Positions 18,467 through 27,639 of a stretch of DNA of 64,000 bases are shown here, in pieces (position 1 is the first letter of the stretch; the number at the start of each line of letters is the position of its first letter). Location of the stretch: assembly GCF_900104655.1 (NCBI RefSeq), contig NZ_FNWD01000002.1, positions 1,596,246-1,660,245 on the forward strand, written 5' to 3'. The translations under genes and the position numbers were made by a program. The stretch comes from Millionella massiliensis (lineage in GTDB: Bacteria; Bacteroidota; Bacteroidia; Bacteroidales; Rikenellaceae). The notes beneath the pieces are model-generated. The model made no database searches, was not told the origin of the DNA, and was given only the letters and a program-made list of their open reading frames with translations.

Positions 18467-19384
18467 TCACTTCGCCGCGGGCTGCCCGAAATAGACTTCA
18501 GCAGGCATCCCGATCTTGAGCGTTCCGGGGTTGGGAACGTAAATCTTGAGGGCGTAAACCAGATTGGCCCGTTCACCGCGGGTCTGAATCACTTTGGGTG
18601 TAAACTCGGCCTTGTCGGCAATCCAGCCTATCCGTCCGGTGAAAGAGGTCGTACCGGCATAGGTGCTGTCCACACGCACCTGAACCTGCTGCCCGACCTG
18701 CACGGAGGCGAGCTGCGGCTCCTCGATGTAGGCCCGAAGAATCAAGGTGTCGAGGTTAGCCACCTTGTACAGGGGTTTGCCGATCGAGGCAAGTTCGTGC
18801 TGCTCGGCATACTTGGCCAGCACGGTCCCTTCGACCGGATTGGTGACGTAGGCGTTATCGATGCGGTCCTGCACCTGCAGGATCTGCTGACGGAGCGGCT
18901 CCATGCGGGCCAGCAGGGTGCGGGTCTGGATATCGAGGTTCGACTCCTGGGCTTCGATCTGCTTCTGGAGCACTTGGGCGTCGTATGCGAGGTTGTCGAC
19001 CTGCTGGGCCGTCGAGGCGTCTTCGGCGGCAAGGGCCTTAAAGCGGTTCAGCTCGTGACGGGTCTTGGCCAGCTGCTCGCGGACGACGTCGAGCTGTATC
19101 TCCTTCTCGGGCAGTTGGGCTCGCAACACGGCGATTTCGCCCTGAAGCTGGTTGCGCTGCAGGACGAGTTGCAGCGTATCGACCCACCCGACGATCTCGC
19201 CACGGTGGAGTTTATAACCTTCGTCTATATTGAATTCCAGCAGTTTGCCGTTGCAGTCGGCCGAGACGATCACCTCGACGGCTTCGAAGTTGCCGTAGGC
19301 GTCGGGCTCGAGCCCCCGGTCACAGGAGCTGAAGCTGCCGGCTGCCAGCAAAGCGGCAGTTCCGATGGACAGGATGCGTTTCAT
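18467..19384 (-). CDS. HlyD-family periplasmic adaptor (membrane fusion protein), lipoprotein
   Basis: A 305-residue adaptor with a lipoprotein signal (AAGSFSSC, Cys21). A first half-lipoyl motif (VSADCNGKLLEFNIDEGYKLHRGE) is followed by a long helical hairpin (about 75-165, rich in Gln/Leu/Glu heptads), the second lipoyl half (VTNPVEGTVLAKYAEQHELASIGKPL) and a beta-barrel domain (TLILRAYIEEPQLASVQVGQQVQVRV). It should bridge the ABC permease in the inner membrane with the TolC-like channel. It starts 30 bp after the TolC stop, so the two share a transcript. The hairpin is shorter than in AcrA-type adaptors of RND pumps with long stalks, and it resembles YbhG/EmrA-like partners. Confidence 0.92.
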   Translation of the reverse strand: MKRILSIGTAALLAAGSFSSCDRGLEPDAYGNFEAVEVIVSADCNGKLLEFNIDEGYKLHRGEIVGWVDTLQLVLQRNQLQGEIAVLRAQLPEKEIQLDVVREQLAKTRHELNRFKALAAEDASTAQQVDNLAYDAQVLQKQIEAQESNLDIQTRTLLARMEPLRQQILQVQDRIDNAYVTNPVEGTVLAKYAEQHELASIGKPLYKVANLDTLILRAYIEEPQLASVQVGQQVQVRVDSTYAGTTSFTGRIGWIADKAEFTPKVIQTRGERANLVYALKIYVPNPGTLKIGMPAEVYFGQPAAK

Positions 19385-19414
19385 AGTATCTCTCGATTCT
19401 TGGTTGACGGTCTG

Positions 19415-20695
19415 TTATTTGTAAATTCCACGTGCGGCGTCGTACTTGAGCCATGCCTGCACCAGACGCAGGGCATTGATCTCGGCGTTGATGCGTGCAG
19501 TCGCCTCGTTGTTGAATTCGGTCAGGTACTCCGAATCGGTAATGACGCCGCCCTTGAGCTGGGCCAACGCCCGCTGCCGGACGTCGGTGCGCGCCGCCAC
19601 GATCTGCGGATCCAGCGCGGTGATCTCCTGCAGCTTCTCGATGTCGGTGACGTACTGGTCGACTTCGATTCGGGTATTCCGTTCGAAATCACGCTGCTGC
19701 TGATCGATGTCGCGGCTTAGCACCCGATTGGCGCGTTTCTCTTTCTGCGTGGCGTCCCATCCGGTCAGGGGCAGGTTGAAACGGAGCCCCCCAATCGCCA
19801 TCAGGGCAAAGTCGCGGTCGAAGAAGTTGTAACCGGGACGGCCATACCCGCCGCTGGCAAAGAGCGACAGTTTGGGGTTGGATTTGCTGTTCAACAGTTT
19901 GTCCTGCATGTCGAGCTGCTCCTGCTGACGGGCAAAGAGGGTAAATTCGGTCCGTTTCGAGATGTCGCTCTCGCCGGGCAGGGTCCCGGGTACGATCGGC
20001 ACCTCCAGCGGGGTGTTTTCGGTGATGGTCAGCCCGGTCAGGGTTGCGAGGGCATCGGTCAGTTTGCTCCGCGTCCCAAGCAATTCGGCTCGCTGCTGGT
20101 CGAGTTCGAGCAGCCGGGCCTGGAGCGATGCACGGACTCCGCCGGTGGCCGTGCCGTGGGCAATCTGCGCGGCGACGACCTTCATGTCGGCCTCCAGGGT
20201 CTGACGCATCAGGGTGTTGACGGCCAGCTGTCGGTCGGCCAGCAGGATGTTCATGTAGATATCGTTGATCCGGTCGCGCAGACGGTCGAGCTGCACCTCG
20301 AGCGAAGCGGTCTCGACCTGTTCGGTCGCCTCGTTGACCCGTTTGGTATTGCGGACGCTGCCACCGCCGTAGATCACCTGCGAGAGGTCGACGGTCGCCT
20401 TGTACTGGTCGCGCGGCAGGTCGAAGGTGATGGCAATGGGCAGGTCATCCGGGAAGGTCGGCACATCGTTCTGGTAGCTGGCCTGGGCGTTCAGCTCCAG
20501 CTGCGGGATCAGCGACGATGAAACGGCCTGGTCGCGGGCCTCACGTTTTTCGCCGGCCAGTGCCTGCCGCGCAGTCAACGGAGAGTGGGTCACGGCCGCC
20601 TGACGACAGGCGTCGAGGGTCAGCGTCGTCTCCTGCGCCACGGCCGGGCCGACACATAATGCCAGCAAAAACAGGGGGATTACAGGTCTAATCAT
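19415..20695 (-). CDS. TolC-family outer-membrane efflux protein
   Basis: A 426-residue protein; the start at 20695 gives a clean signal peptide (VIPLFLLALCVGPAVAQ). Two outer-membrane efflux repeats are visible: the first begins TLDACRQAAVTHSPLTARQ and the second near KLTDALATLTGL onwards, each with long amphipathic helices (NTKRVNEATEQVETASLEVQLDRLRD; QQQRDFERNTRIEVDQYVTDIEKLQ). It forms the outer-membrane exit duct of the exporter made with HlyD and the ABC genes downstream. It opens the gene series on this strand. An A+T-rich stretch just upstream (20700-20760) also drives the divergent gene. Confidence 0.92.
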   Translation of the reverse strand: MIRPVIPLFLLALCVGPAVAQETTLTLDACRQAAVTHSPLTARQALAGEKREARDQAVSSSLIPQLELNAQASYQNDVPTFPDDLPIAITFDLPRDQYKATVDLSQVIYGGGSVRNTKRVNEATEQVETASLEVQLDRLRDRINDIYMNILLADRQLAVNTLMRQTLEADMKVVAAQIAHGTATGGVRASLQARLLELDQQRAELLGTRSKLTDALATLTGLTITENTPLEVPIVPGTLPGESDISKRTEFTLFARQQEQLDMQDKLLNSKSNPKLSLFASGGYGRPGYNFFDRDFALMAIGGLRFNLPLTGWDATQKEKRANRVLSRDIDQQQRDFERNTRIEVDQYVTDIEKLQEITALDPQIVAARTDVRQRALAQLKGGVITDSEYLTEFNNEATARINAEINALRLVQAWLKYDAARGIYK

Positions 20696-20758
20696 GGGGA
20701 AATGCAGCCAAAATATAGACAATATTACGAAATATGCTTGAGAATTCAAATTATGCAC

Positions 20759-20766
20759 TAACTTTG
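20759..20766 (+). promoter_or_regulatory. Promoter of the 20936 gene (TAACTTTG)
   Basis: TAACTTTG at 20759-20766 matches the -7 box, and TTG at 20738-20740 is placed about right for a -33 box (18 bases between). Transcription would start near 20772, giving a leader of about 165 nt. Confidence 0.6.
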
Positions 20767-20775
20767 GAGAGCATA

Positions 20776-20946
20776 ATGCTCGTTCATGGCTTCATCCGCA
20801 AGGACTGCATGAGGACCTTATTGTATAAAACAGACACGTTGAAAAAGCGTCGGTTTTATCCGCAGAGTCTCTTCGGAACAGTTCGGAAGGCCCAAGCCCG
20901 AACGTATTTATTCACTCATCAAACACGTGTAGATTATGAGGCTTAA
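20776..20946 (+). other. Leader with possible 56-codon upstream ORF
   Basis: The leader between the promoter and the ATG at 20936 contains an ATG at 20776 that opens a frame of 56 codons. Its TAA (20944-20946) overlaps the first codons of the barrel gene (stop and start overlap by 11 nt). The peptide is basic and has no recognisable domain. It may be an untranslated leader or a coupling uORF; sequence alone does not decide. Confidence 0.3.
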
Positions 20947-21697
20947 ACTATTATGGATCGTACTGGCCGGCGTCCTGTTCTCAGCCGGCGAGGCTTATGC
21001 CCAACGCGGACGTACCATCACTCCGTTCACCCCGCGTATCACCGACTCTACCGGAAAGAAAGTTTACGTGCAACCTCAGGAGGTACGCCGAAGCCGCATC
21101 GCCATTACCGTGGGATACGGCTACTCACCCGTCACCTCCTACAACAGCTACGCCAATAAACGCTTCCCGTTCGTCTACAACAACGCCCAAAGCCAGACAT
21201 TCCCGCAGGGAGATATCACCAGCTGCTTCGGAACCGTCAGCCTCGGTTTCAACTACGAAATCACCCCATGGCTCGAGCTCAACATCCCGATCGTCTATTC
21301 ACACAGCAAGGGCTGGCAGGAGTGCATCCTCGGTGGCGTACAGGATGTCTCCGGCTACCAGAAAGACAACTGGATAACGATCCTTCCTAACCTACGCATC
21401 AACTGGATGCGTAACAACTGGATCTCGATCTACACCCGTGCCGGGATTGGCACAGGTATCGGCACCCGCTACGTATCGTGTGACGGTGACCAGACCAACA
21501 AAGCCGTACTCGCCTACCAGGTATCACCCGTGGGTGTCGAAATGGGCAAAGGCAACTTCTGCTTCTACGTCGAAGGCGGCTACGGATACACCGGTATGGT
21601 TATGGCCGGTATCAAACTCAAAATGGGCAAAGTGCTCAAGAGCGGCAAAGTCAGCACCGGACGCCACGTAAACTGGTACGACAAATACCTCTACTAA
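20936..21697 (+). CDS. Predicted outer-membrane beta-barrel protein
   Basis: A 253-residue protein with a signal peptide (LLWIVLAGVLFSAGEAYAQ). The mature part has beta strands with aromatic ends (RIAITVGYGYSPVTSYNSY, GTVSLGFNYEITPWLELNIPIVYS, ILPNLRINWMRNNWISIYTRAGIGTG, FCFYVEGGYGYTGMVMAGIKLKMGKV), consistent with an 8-10 strand barrel, plus Cys residues at three places that could form a disulfide. I do not recognise a named family. It has its own promoter with a long leader and its own terminator, so it is a monocistronic unit between TolC (divergent) and the transporter gene. Confidence 0.75.
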   Translation: MRLKLLWIVLAGVLFSAGEAYAQRGRTITPFTPRITDSTGKKVYVQPQEVRRSRIAITVGYGYSPVTSYNSYANKRFPFVYNNAQSQTFPQGDITSCFGTVSLGFNYEITPWLELNIPIVYSHSKGWQECILGGVQDVSGYQKDNWITILPNLRINWMRNNWISIYTRAGIGTGIGTRYVSCDGDQTNKAVLAYQVSPVGVEMGKGNFCFYVEGGYGYTGMVMAGIKLKMGKVLKSGKVSTGRHVNWYDKYLY

Positions 21698-21723
21698 ACC
21701 GCTTCACACACCGACACCTTTTC

Positions 21724-21764
21724 CCGCCCCGATGGACCTTCAACCTCCACCGGGGCGGTTTTCG
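21724..21764 (+). terminator. Terminator after the barrel gene
   Basis: An 8-bp perfect stem, CCGCCCCG (21724-21731) with CGGGGCGG (21751-21758), is followed by TTTTCGTT. The loop is long (19 nt), so it is less certain than others in the window. Confidence 0.65.
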
Positions 21765-21842
21765 TTCCGGGAAACTCCTTTTTTACACCGATTTTGAAAA
21801 ATGAAGCCATTATCAAGATTTCTTAAAAATTAAATAAAAGAG

Positions 21843-21850
21843 TACCTTTG
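21843..21850 (+). promoter_or_regulatory. Promoter of the AspT/YidE-type transporter (TACCTTTG)
   Basis: TACCTTTG is an exact -7 box, 26 bp before the ATG at 21877. The upstream sequence (21800-21840) is A+T-rich. Confidence 0.6.
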
Positions 21851-21876
21851 CAACTCCGTTTAGCCTTGTAAAAACT

Positions 21877-23550
21877 ATGGAATGGATTAATAACCTATTT
21901 TTCGGCGGAGGAGTCGCCCACTCGATCCTGCTGATCGCCATGGTGATCGCCATCGGGATCGCCCTCGGCAAGATCAAGATCGCCGGCATCTCGCTGGGGA
22001 TCACCTGGATCCTGTTCGTCGGCATCGCGCTGAGCCACTTCGGCATGCGCATCGACCCCTCGACCCTGCAATTCGTCAAAGAGTTCGGCCTGATCCTCTT
22101 CGTCTACTCGATCGGACTGCAGGTCGGCCCGAGCTTCTTCTCCTCGCTCAAGCAGGGCGGGTTGACCCTTAACATGCTCGCCACCGCCATCGTCTTCCTC
22201 GGCGTGGTCATCACCTACATCCTGCACGTGGTGACCGGCATCCCCATCACCACGATGGTCGGGATCCTCTCAGGGGCCGTGACCAACACCCCCGGGCTCG
22301 GTGCCGCTCAACAAACCTATAGCGACATGACCGGCATCAACGATCCCTCGATTCCGCTCGGCTACGCCGTCGCCTACCCCCTCGGCGTGATCGGCATCAT
22401 CGTCTCGATCATGGCCATCCGCGTCTTCTTCCGCATCAAACTCGACAAGGAAGCCGCCGCAGCCAACCATGGCGATCAGGATGATTCCGGCGCACAACGC
22501 CTCTCGATCGTACTCGAAAACCCGACCATTGCCGGCCGCACCGTCGGCGAAATCTCCGGGCTGATCGACCGTACCTTCGTCGTATCGCGCGTGTGCCACC
22601 AAAGCACCGGCCGCACCGAAATCGCCAGCAACACGACAGTGTTGAACCTCGGCGACAAACTCTTCGTCATCGCCGCCCACAAAGACGAAGAGGCGCTGGT
22701 CGCATTCCTCGGCCACAAGATCGACATGGACTTCTCGGCCTGGGAAAAACTCGACAGCCAGTTCATCTCGCGCCGCGTGATGATCACCAAGCCCGAGCTC
22801 AATGGCAAACGGCTCGGCGACCTGAAACTGCGCAGCCTCTACGGCATCAACATCACCCGCGTGAACCGTGCCGGCGTCGACCTGGTTGCCAACCGGCACC
22901 TCCAGCTCCAGATGGGTGACCGAGTGACCGTGGTCGGTACCGAGACCGGCGTTGCCGAAGCCACCAAAGTCCTGGGTAACTCGATGCGCCGTCTGCGCGA
23001 ACCGAACCTGATTCCGATCTTTGTCGGCATCTTCCTCGGCGTACTCCTCGGCAGCATCCCGATCATGCTGCCCGGCATCCCCCAACCGCTGAAACTGGGG
23101 CTGGCCGGCGGCCCGCTGATCGTCTCGATCCTGATCAGCCGCTTCGGTCCCCAATACAAAGTGGTCACCTATACGACCATGAGTGCCAACCTGATGCTGC
23201 GTGAAATCGGCATCGCCCTCTTCCTGGCCGGCGTCGGGCTGGGAGCCGGCGAAGGTTTCGTCGAAACGATTGTCGATGGCGGCGGATACAAATGGATCGG
23301 CTACGGCGTCATCATCACGATGGTTCCGCTGCTGCTGGTGGGCATAATCGGACGACTCTTCTACAAAGTCAACTACTTTACGCTGGCCGGGTTGTTGGCC
23401 GGAAGTATGACCGACCCGCCCGCACTGGCCTACTCGAATGCACTGGCCGGTAACGACCTACCCGCCGTCGGTTACGCTACGGTTTACCCGCTCACCATGT
23501 TCCTCCGCATCCTGACGGCACAGCTACTGATCCTGTTCGTAGCGGCATAA
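21877..23550 (+). CDS. AspT/YidE/YbjL-family putative transporter with two RCK_C domains
   Basis: A 557-residue membrane protein with the duplicated AspT-Al antiporter layout. Five or six N-terminal helices ([42 protein letters not shown]) include the [14 protein letters not shown] signature. Then come two RCK_C (TrkA-C) domains (about 205-280 and 290-370; [19 protein letters not shown] and [24 protein letters not shown]). A second membrane half follows ([21 protein letters not shown], with [15 protein letters not shown] mirroring the first signature). Family members exchange aspartate for alanine or are uncharacterised; no substrate is assigned here. The gene has its own promoter and a strong terminator. 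Confidence 0.9.
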   Translation: MEWINNLFFGGGVAHSILLIAMVIAIGIALGKIKIAGISLGITWILFVGIALSHFGMRIDPSTLQFVKEFGLILFVYSIGLQVGPSFFSSLKQGGLTLNMLATAIVFLGVVITYILHVVTGIPITTMVGILSGAVTNTPGLGAAQQTYSDMTGINDPSIPLGYAVAYPLGVIGIIVSIMAIRVFFRIKLDKEAAAANHGDQDDSGAQRLSIVLENPTIAGRTVGEISGLIDRTFVVSRVCHQSTGRTEIASNTTVLNLGDKLFVIAAHKDEEALVAFLGHKIDMDFSAWEKLDSQFISRRVMITKPELNGKRLGDLKLRSLYGINITRVNRAGVDLVANRHLQLQMGDRVTVVGTETGVAEATKVLGNSMRRLREPNLIPIFVGIFLGVLLGSIPIMLPGIPQPLKLGLAGGPLIVSILISRFGPQYKVVTYTTMSANLMLREIGIALFLAGVGLGAGEGFVETIVDGGGYKWIGYGVIITMVPLLLVGIIGRLFYKVNYFTLAGLLAGSMTDPPALAYSNALAGNDLPAVGYATVYPLTMFLRILTAQLLILFVAA

Positions 23551-23581
23551 GCCAAGCCGTTTCAAACAAAGAGAATATAGT

Positions 23582-23628
23582 ATTACCACCTCGCTTTTCC
23601 ACAGAGAAAAGCGAGGTGGTAATGTTTT
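23582..23628 (+). terminator. Terminator after the AspT/YidE-type transporter
   Basis: A perfect 17-bp stem (23582-23598 with 23607-23623), an 8-nt loop, then GTTTT. Confidence 0.85.
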
Positions 23629-23704
23629 GGAAGACACCAATTTAGCGGTCTACTTTATTGATACTACCCCGTTGTTCTAGACCACCCCGCAGTGTTTTTG
23701 CGTT

Positions 23705-23857
23705 CCGTATGCGACTGCCGCTTTTTGTAAAAAGCGGCACCAAAAACTTTTGAGATGGCAGCCTCTACCCTACGATGACCCACCGTTTAGGATGCGTAGC
23801 ATCCGCCGAAAAGTTCTTTGGGTCCCTTTCTTTCAAGAAAGGGACGGTTCCATACGG
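23705..23857 (+). repeat. Dispersed structured repeat, copy A (full)
   Basis: A 153-bp copy running from CCGTATG to CATACGG (7-bp terminal inverted match). It contains hairpin 1 (GCCGCTTTTT / AAAAAGCGGC, loop GT), hairpin 2 (GGATGC / GCATCC, loop GTA) and hairpin 3 (GTCCCTTTCTT / AAGAAAGGGAC, loop TC). It lies between the transporter terminator and the end of metY (convergent genes). It is the same family as the copies at 27443, 32907, 47699 and 53342. Confidence 0.9.
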
Positions 23858-23933
23858 ATAGATCGTCACAAAATACACAGGAGCCGCAGGAAAATGATTT
23901 TCCTGTGGCTCCTGCTCAAATCCAAGAATAATA

Positions 23934-25226
23934 CTACTTCCCGCTTTTAGCCAGGGCCTGCTCGATGTCGGCGATAATATCATCGGCGTCTTCGATACCG
24001 ACCGAGAAGCGGATCAAATCGGGAGCTACACCCGCTGCGATCAACTGTTCGTCGGTCAACTGGCGATGCGTATGGCTGGCCGGGTGAAGCACCGAAGTAC
24101 GGGCGTCGGCCACGTGGGTCACGATGGCCCCCAACTGGAGACTGTCCATGAAACGGATCGACTCGTCGCGGCCGCCCTTCAGACCGAAGGTCAGCACGCC
24201 GCACGTACCGTTAGGCATGTATTTTTGAGCCAGTTCATAGTACTTGCTACCCTTCATGCCGGGATAGTTGACCCAGGCCACCTTGTCGGTGCGCGAAGCA
24301 AGGTATTCGGCCACCTTCAGCGCGTTTTCGCAGTGACGCGGCATCCGTAGGTGAAGCGTTTCCAGCCCGGTGTTGAGCAGGAACGCGTTCATGGGCGACT
24401 GGATGGATCCCAGGTCGCGCATCAGCTGCGCAGTGGCTTTGGTGATATAGGCACCCTTGCCGAAGGCTTTGGTGTAGGTCAGCCCGTGGTACGACTCGTC
24501 GGGAGCGGTCAGACCGGGGAACTTGTCGGCATGACCTTCCCAGTCGAAATTACCGCTGTCAACGATAGCTCCCCCCACAGCGGCAGCATGGCCGTCCATG
24601 TATTTGGTGGTGGAGTGGATCACGATGTCGGCGCCCCATTCGAACGGGCGGCAGTTGATGGGCGTGGGGAAGGTGTTGTCGACAATCAGCGGCACTCCGT
24701 GCTGATGGGCGACCTGGGCGAATTTCTCGATATCCAGCACGTTGAGTGCGGGATTGGCGATGGTTTCGGCAAAGAGCGCTTTGGTGTTGGGACGGAAAGC
24801 CTTGGCAATCTCTTCGGCCGGAGCGTCGCCGTCGACAAAGGTCACGTCGATACCCATCTTCTTCATGGTCACGGCAAAGAGGTTGAACGTCCCGCCGTAG
24901 ATGGCCGAAGCGCTGACAAAGTGGTCGCCGGCCGAGCAGATGTTGAAGATGGAGTAGAACGAGGCAGCCTGTCCGGAAGAGGTGAGCATCCCGGCCACAC
25001 CGCCTTCGAGCGCGGCGATTTTGGCCGCTACGGCATCGTTGGTGGGGTTTTGCAGACGGGTATAGAAGTAGCCGCTATCCTCTAGGTCGAACAGACGGGC
25101 CATCTGTTCGCTGGTCTCGTATTTGAAGGTTGTGCTCTGGTAGATGGGCAGCACGCGGGGTTCTCCCTTTTTAGGCTGCCATCCACCCTGAACGCACAGG
25201 GTTTCGCGTTTGAATTTCTTTTCCAT
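23934..25226 (-). CDS. metY: O-acetylhomoserine sulfhydrylase (PLP-dependent)
   Basis: A 430-residue Cys/Met-metabolism PLP enzyme. The fold-type I features are clear: SSGQAASF (phosphate binding), AIYGGTFNLF, FAETIANPALNVLDI, the PLP-contacting DNTFPTP, and the Schiff-base lysine in HSTTKYMDGHA (Lys208). Length and the N-terminal GGWQPKKGEPRVLPIYQSTTF match O-acetylhomoserine aminocarboxypropyltransferase rather than MetB/MetC. It makes homocysteine from O-acetylhomoserine and sulfide, feeding methionine synthesis. It lies 142 bp downstream of the biotin carrier gene in the same direction; I find no SAM riboswitch or -7 box in that gap, so read-through is possible. Confidence 0.93.
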   Translation of the reverse strand: MEKKFKRETLCVQGGWQPKKGEPRVLPIYQSTTFKYETSEQMARLFDLEDSGYFYTRLQNPTNDAVAAKIAALEGGVAGMLTSSGQAASFYSIFNICSAGDHFVSASAIYGGTFNLFAVTMKKMGIDVTFVDGDAPAEEIAKAFRPNTKALFAETIANPALNVLDIEKFAQVAHQHGVPLIVDNTFPTPINCRPFEWGADIVIHSTTKYMDGHAAAVGGAIVDSGNFDWEGHADKFPGLTAPDESYHGLTYTKAFGKGAYITKATAQLMRDLGSIQSPMNAFLLNTGLETLHLRMPRHCENALKVAEYLASRTDKVAWVNYPGMKGSKYYELAQKYMPNGTCGVLTFGLKGGRDESIRFMDSLQLGAIVTHVADARTSVLHPASHTHRQLTDEQLIAAGVAPDLIRFSVGIEDADDIIADIEQALAKSGK

Positions 25227-25368
25227 GGGTCTTGATGTCTATGGTTCGGCCTCCCCGAGGGAGACCTGGTCTCCGACGATCGGGAGAATCCGCAAAGCGT
25301 TTCGGACCACTCTCCCCCTTTCCGGAGTCGCTCTCCCTGCACCGACAGAGAGAACCGGCCGTAACGCT

Positions 25369-25908
25369 CTACTGTTCGGCTTTGATTTCGATCAGCACGT
25401 CGTCCTTGCCGACGGTTTGGCCGGGAACGACGGTCACTTTGGTGACGGTACCCTTCATGTGGGTCGAGATCGAGTTCTGCATCTTCATCGCCTCGAGCAC
25501 CAGCAGCGCTTCGCCACTCCCAACGGATTGTCCTTCGGTGACGAAAACATCGAGGATCTTTCCGGGCATGGGAGCCTTGATGACCTCTTTCTTGGAGAGT
25601 CCTGCTTTGGCGGCGAGCATCCGCTTGCGAGTCAGCGAGAAGGGGGTCTCGATCGAAAAGTTGTAGCTGACGCCGTTCAGGGTGATGCTGTAGGTGTTGG
25701 CGGTCTGCTGGGTGATTTCGTAGGGGTAACGCATCCCGTTGCAGAGCAGCACGTTCACGCCGTCGGCTTCGTGGATCAGGTCGATGCGGATCGGTTTGCG
25801 CTGGTAGCGGTACTCGTAGTTATTTTTGACCGAGAACTCGTATTCCGCGTTGGTATCGGTGTTCAGAGCGATCAGTTTGGTGGTATTGCTCGGTTTTTTG
25901 GTTGTCAT
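25369..25908 (-). CDS. Biotin carboxyl carrier protein of an acyl-CoA carboxylase
   Basis: A 179-residue protein with a beta-rich N-terminal part (about 20-95) and a biotinyl/lipoyl domain at about 110-178. The biotin acceptor motif is EAMKMQN, with Lys142 as the attachment site; the partner half is VTKVTVVPGQTVGKDD. It carries the carboxyl group between the biotin carboxylase (19 bp upstream) and the carboxyltransferase further upstream. With these it forms a propionyl-CoA carboxylase-type complex (or the carrier of a methylmalonyl-CoA decarboxylating system). Its length exceeds that of a bare AccB domain. Confidence 0.9.
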   Translation of the reverse strand: MTTKKPSNTTKLIALNTDTNAEYEFSVKNNYEYRYQRKPIRIDLIHEADGVNVLLCNGMRYPYEITQQTANTYSITLNGVSYNFSIETPFSLTRKRMLAAKAGLSKKEVIKAPMPGKILDVFVTEGQSVGSGEALLVLEAMKMQNSISTHMKGTVTKVTVVPGQTVGKDDVLIEIKAEQ

Positions 25909-25927
25909 GGTCTCTCGATGCTAAGGA

Positions 25928-27412
<1,485 letters not shown>

Positions 27413-27442
27413 ATTTTTCGTTTTAATGGTTCGGTTTTTATG

Positions 27443-27598
27443 CCGTATGGGACTGCCGCTTTTTGTAAAAAGCGGCACCAAAAACTTTTGAGATGGCCGC
27501 CTCTACCCAGCGATGACCCACCCGTTTAGGATGCGCAGCATCCTCGAAAAGTTCTTTGGGTCACTTTCTTTCAAGAAAGGGACGGTTCTTTGCGGGTA
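27443..27598 (+). repeat. Dispersed structured repeat, copy B (full), inside the carboxylase gene set
   Basis: A 156-bp copy, in reverse orientation to the flanking genes. All three hairpins are present; hairpin 3 carries one mismatch (CACTTTCTT instead of CCCTTTCTT). It fills most of the 227-bp gap between the carboxyltransferase stop (27640) and the biotin carboxylase start (27412). Confidence 0.9.
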
Positions 27599-27639
27599 GA
27601 GACACATATAAAAACCGAACGGTTAAAAACATTCATCCA

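Noticed and set aside
25227..25368. SAM riboswitch before metY
   Set aside because: I looked for SAM-I core blocks on the minus strand and found none.
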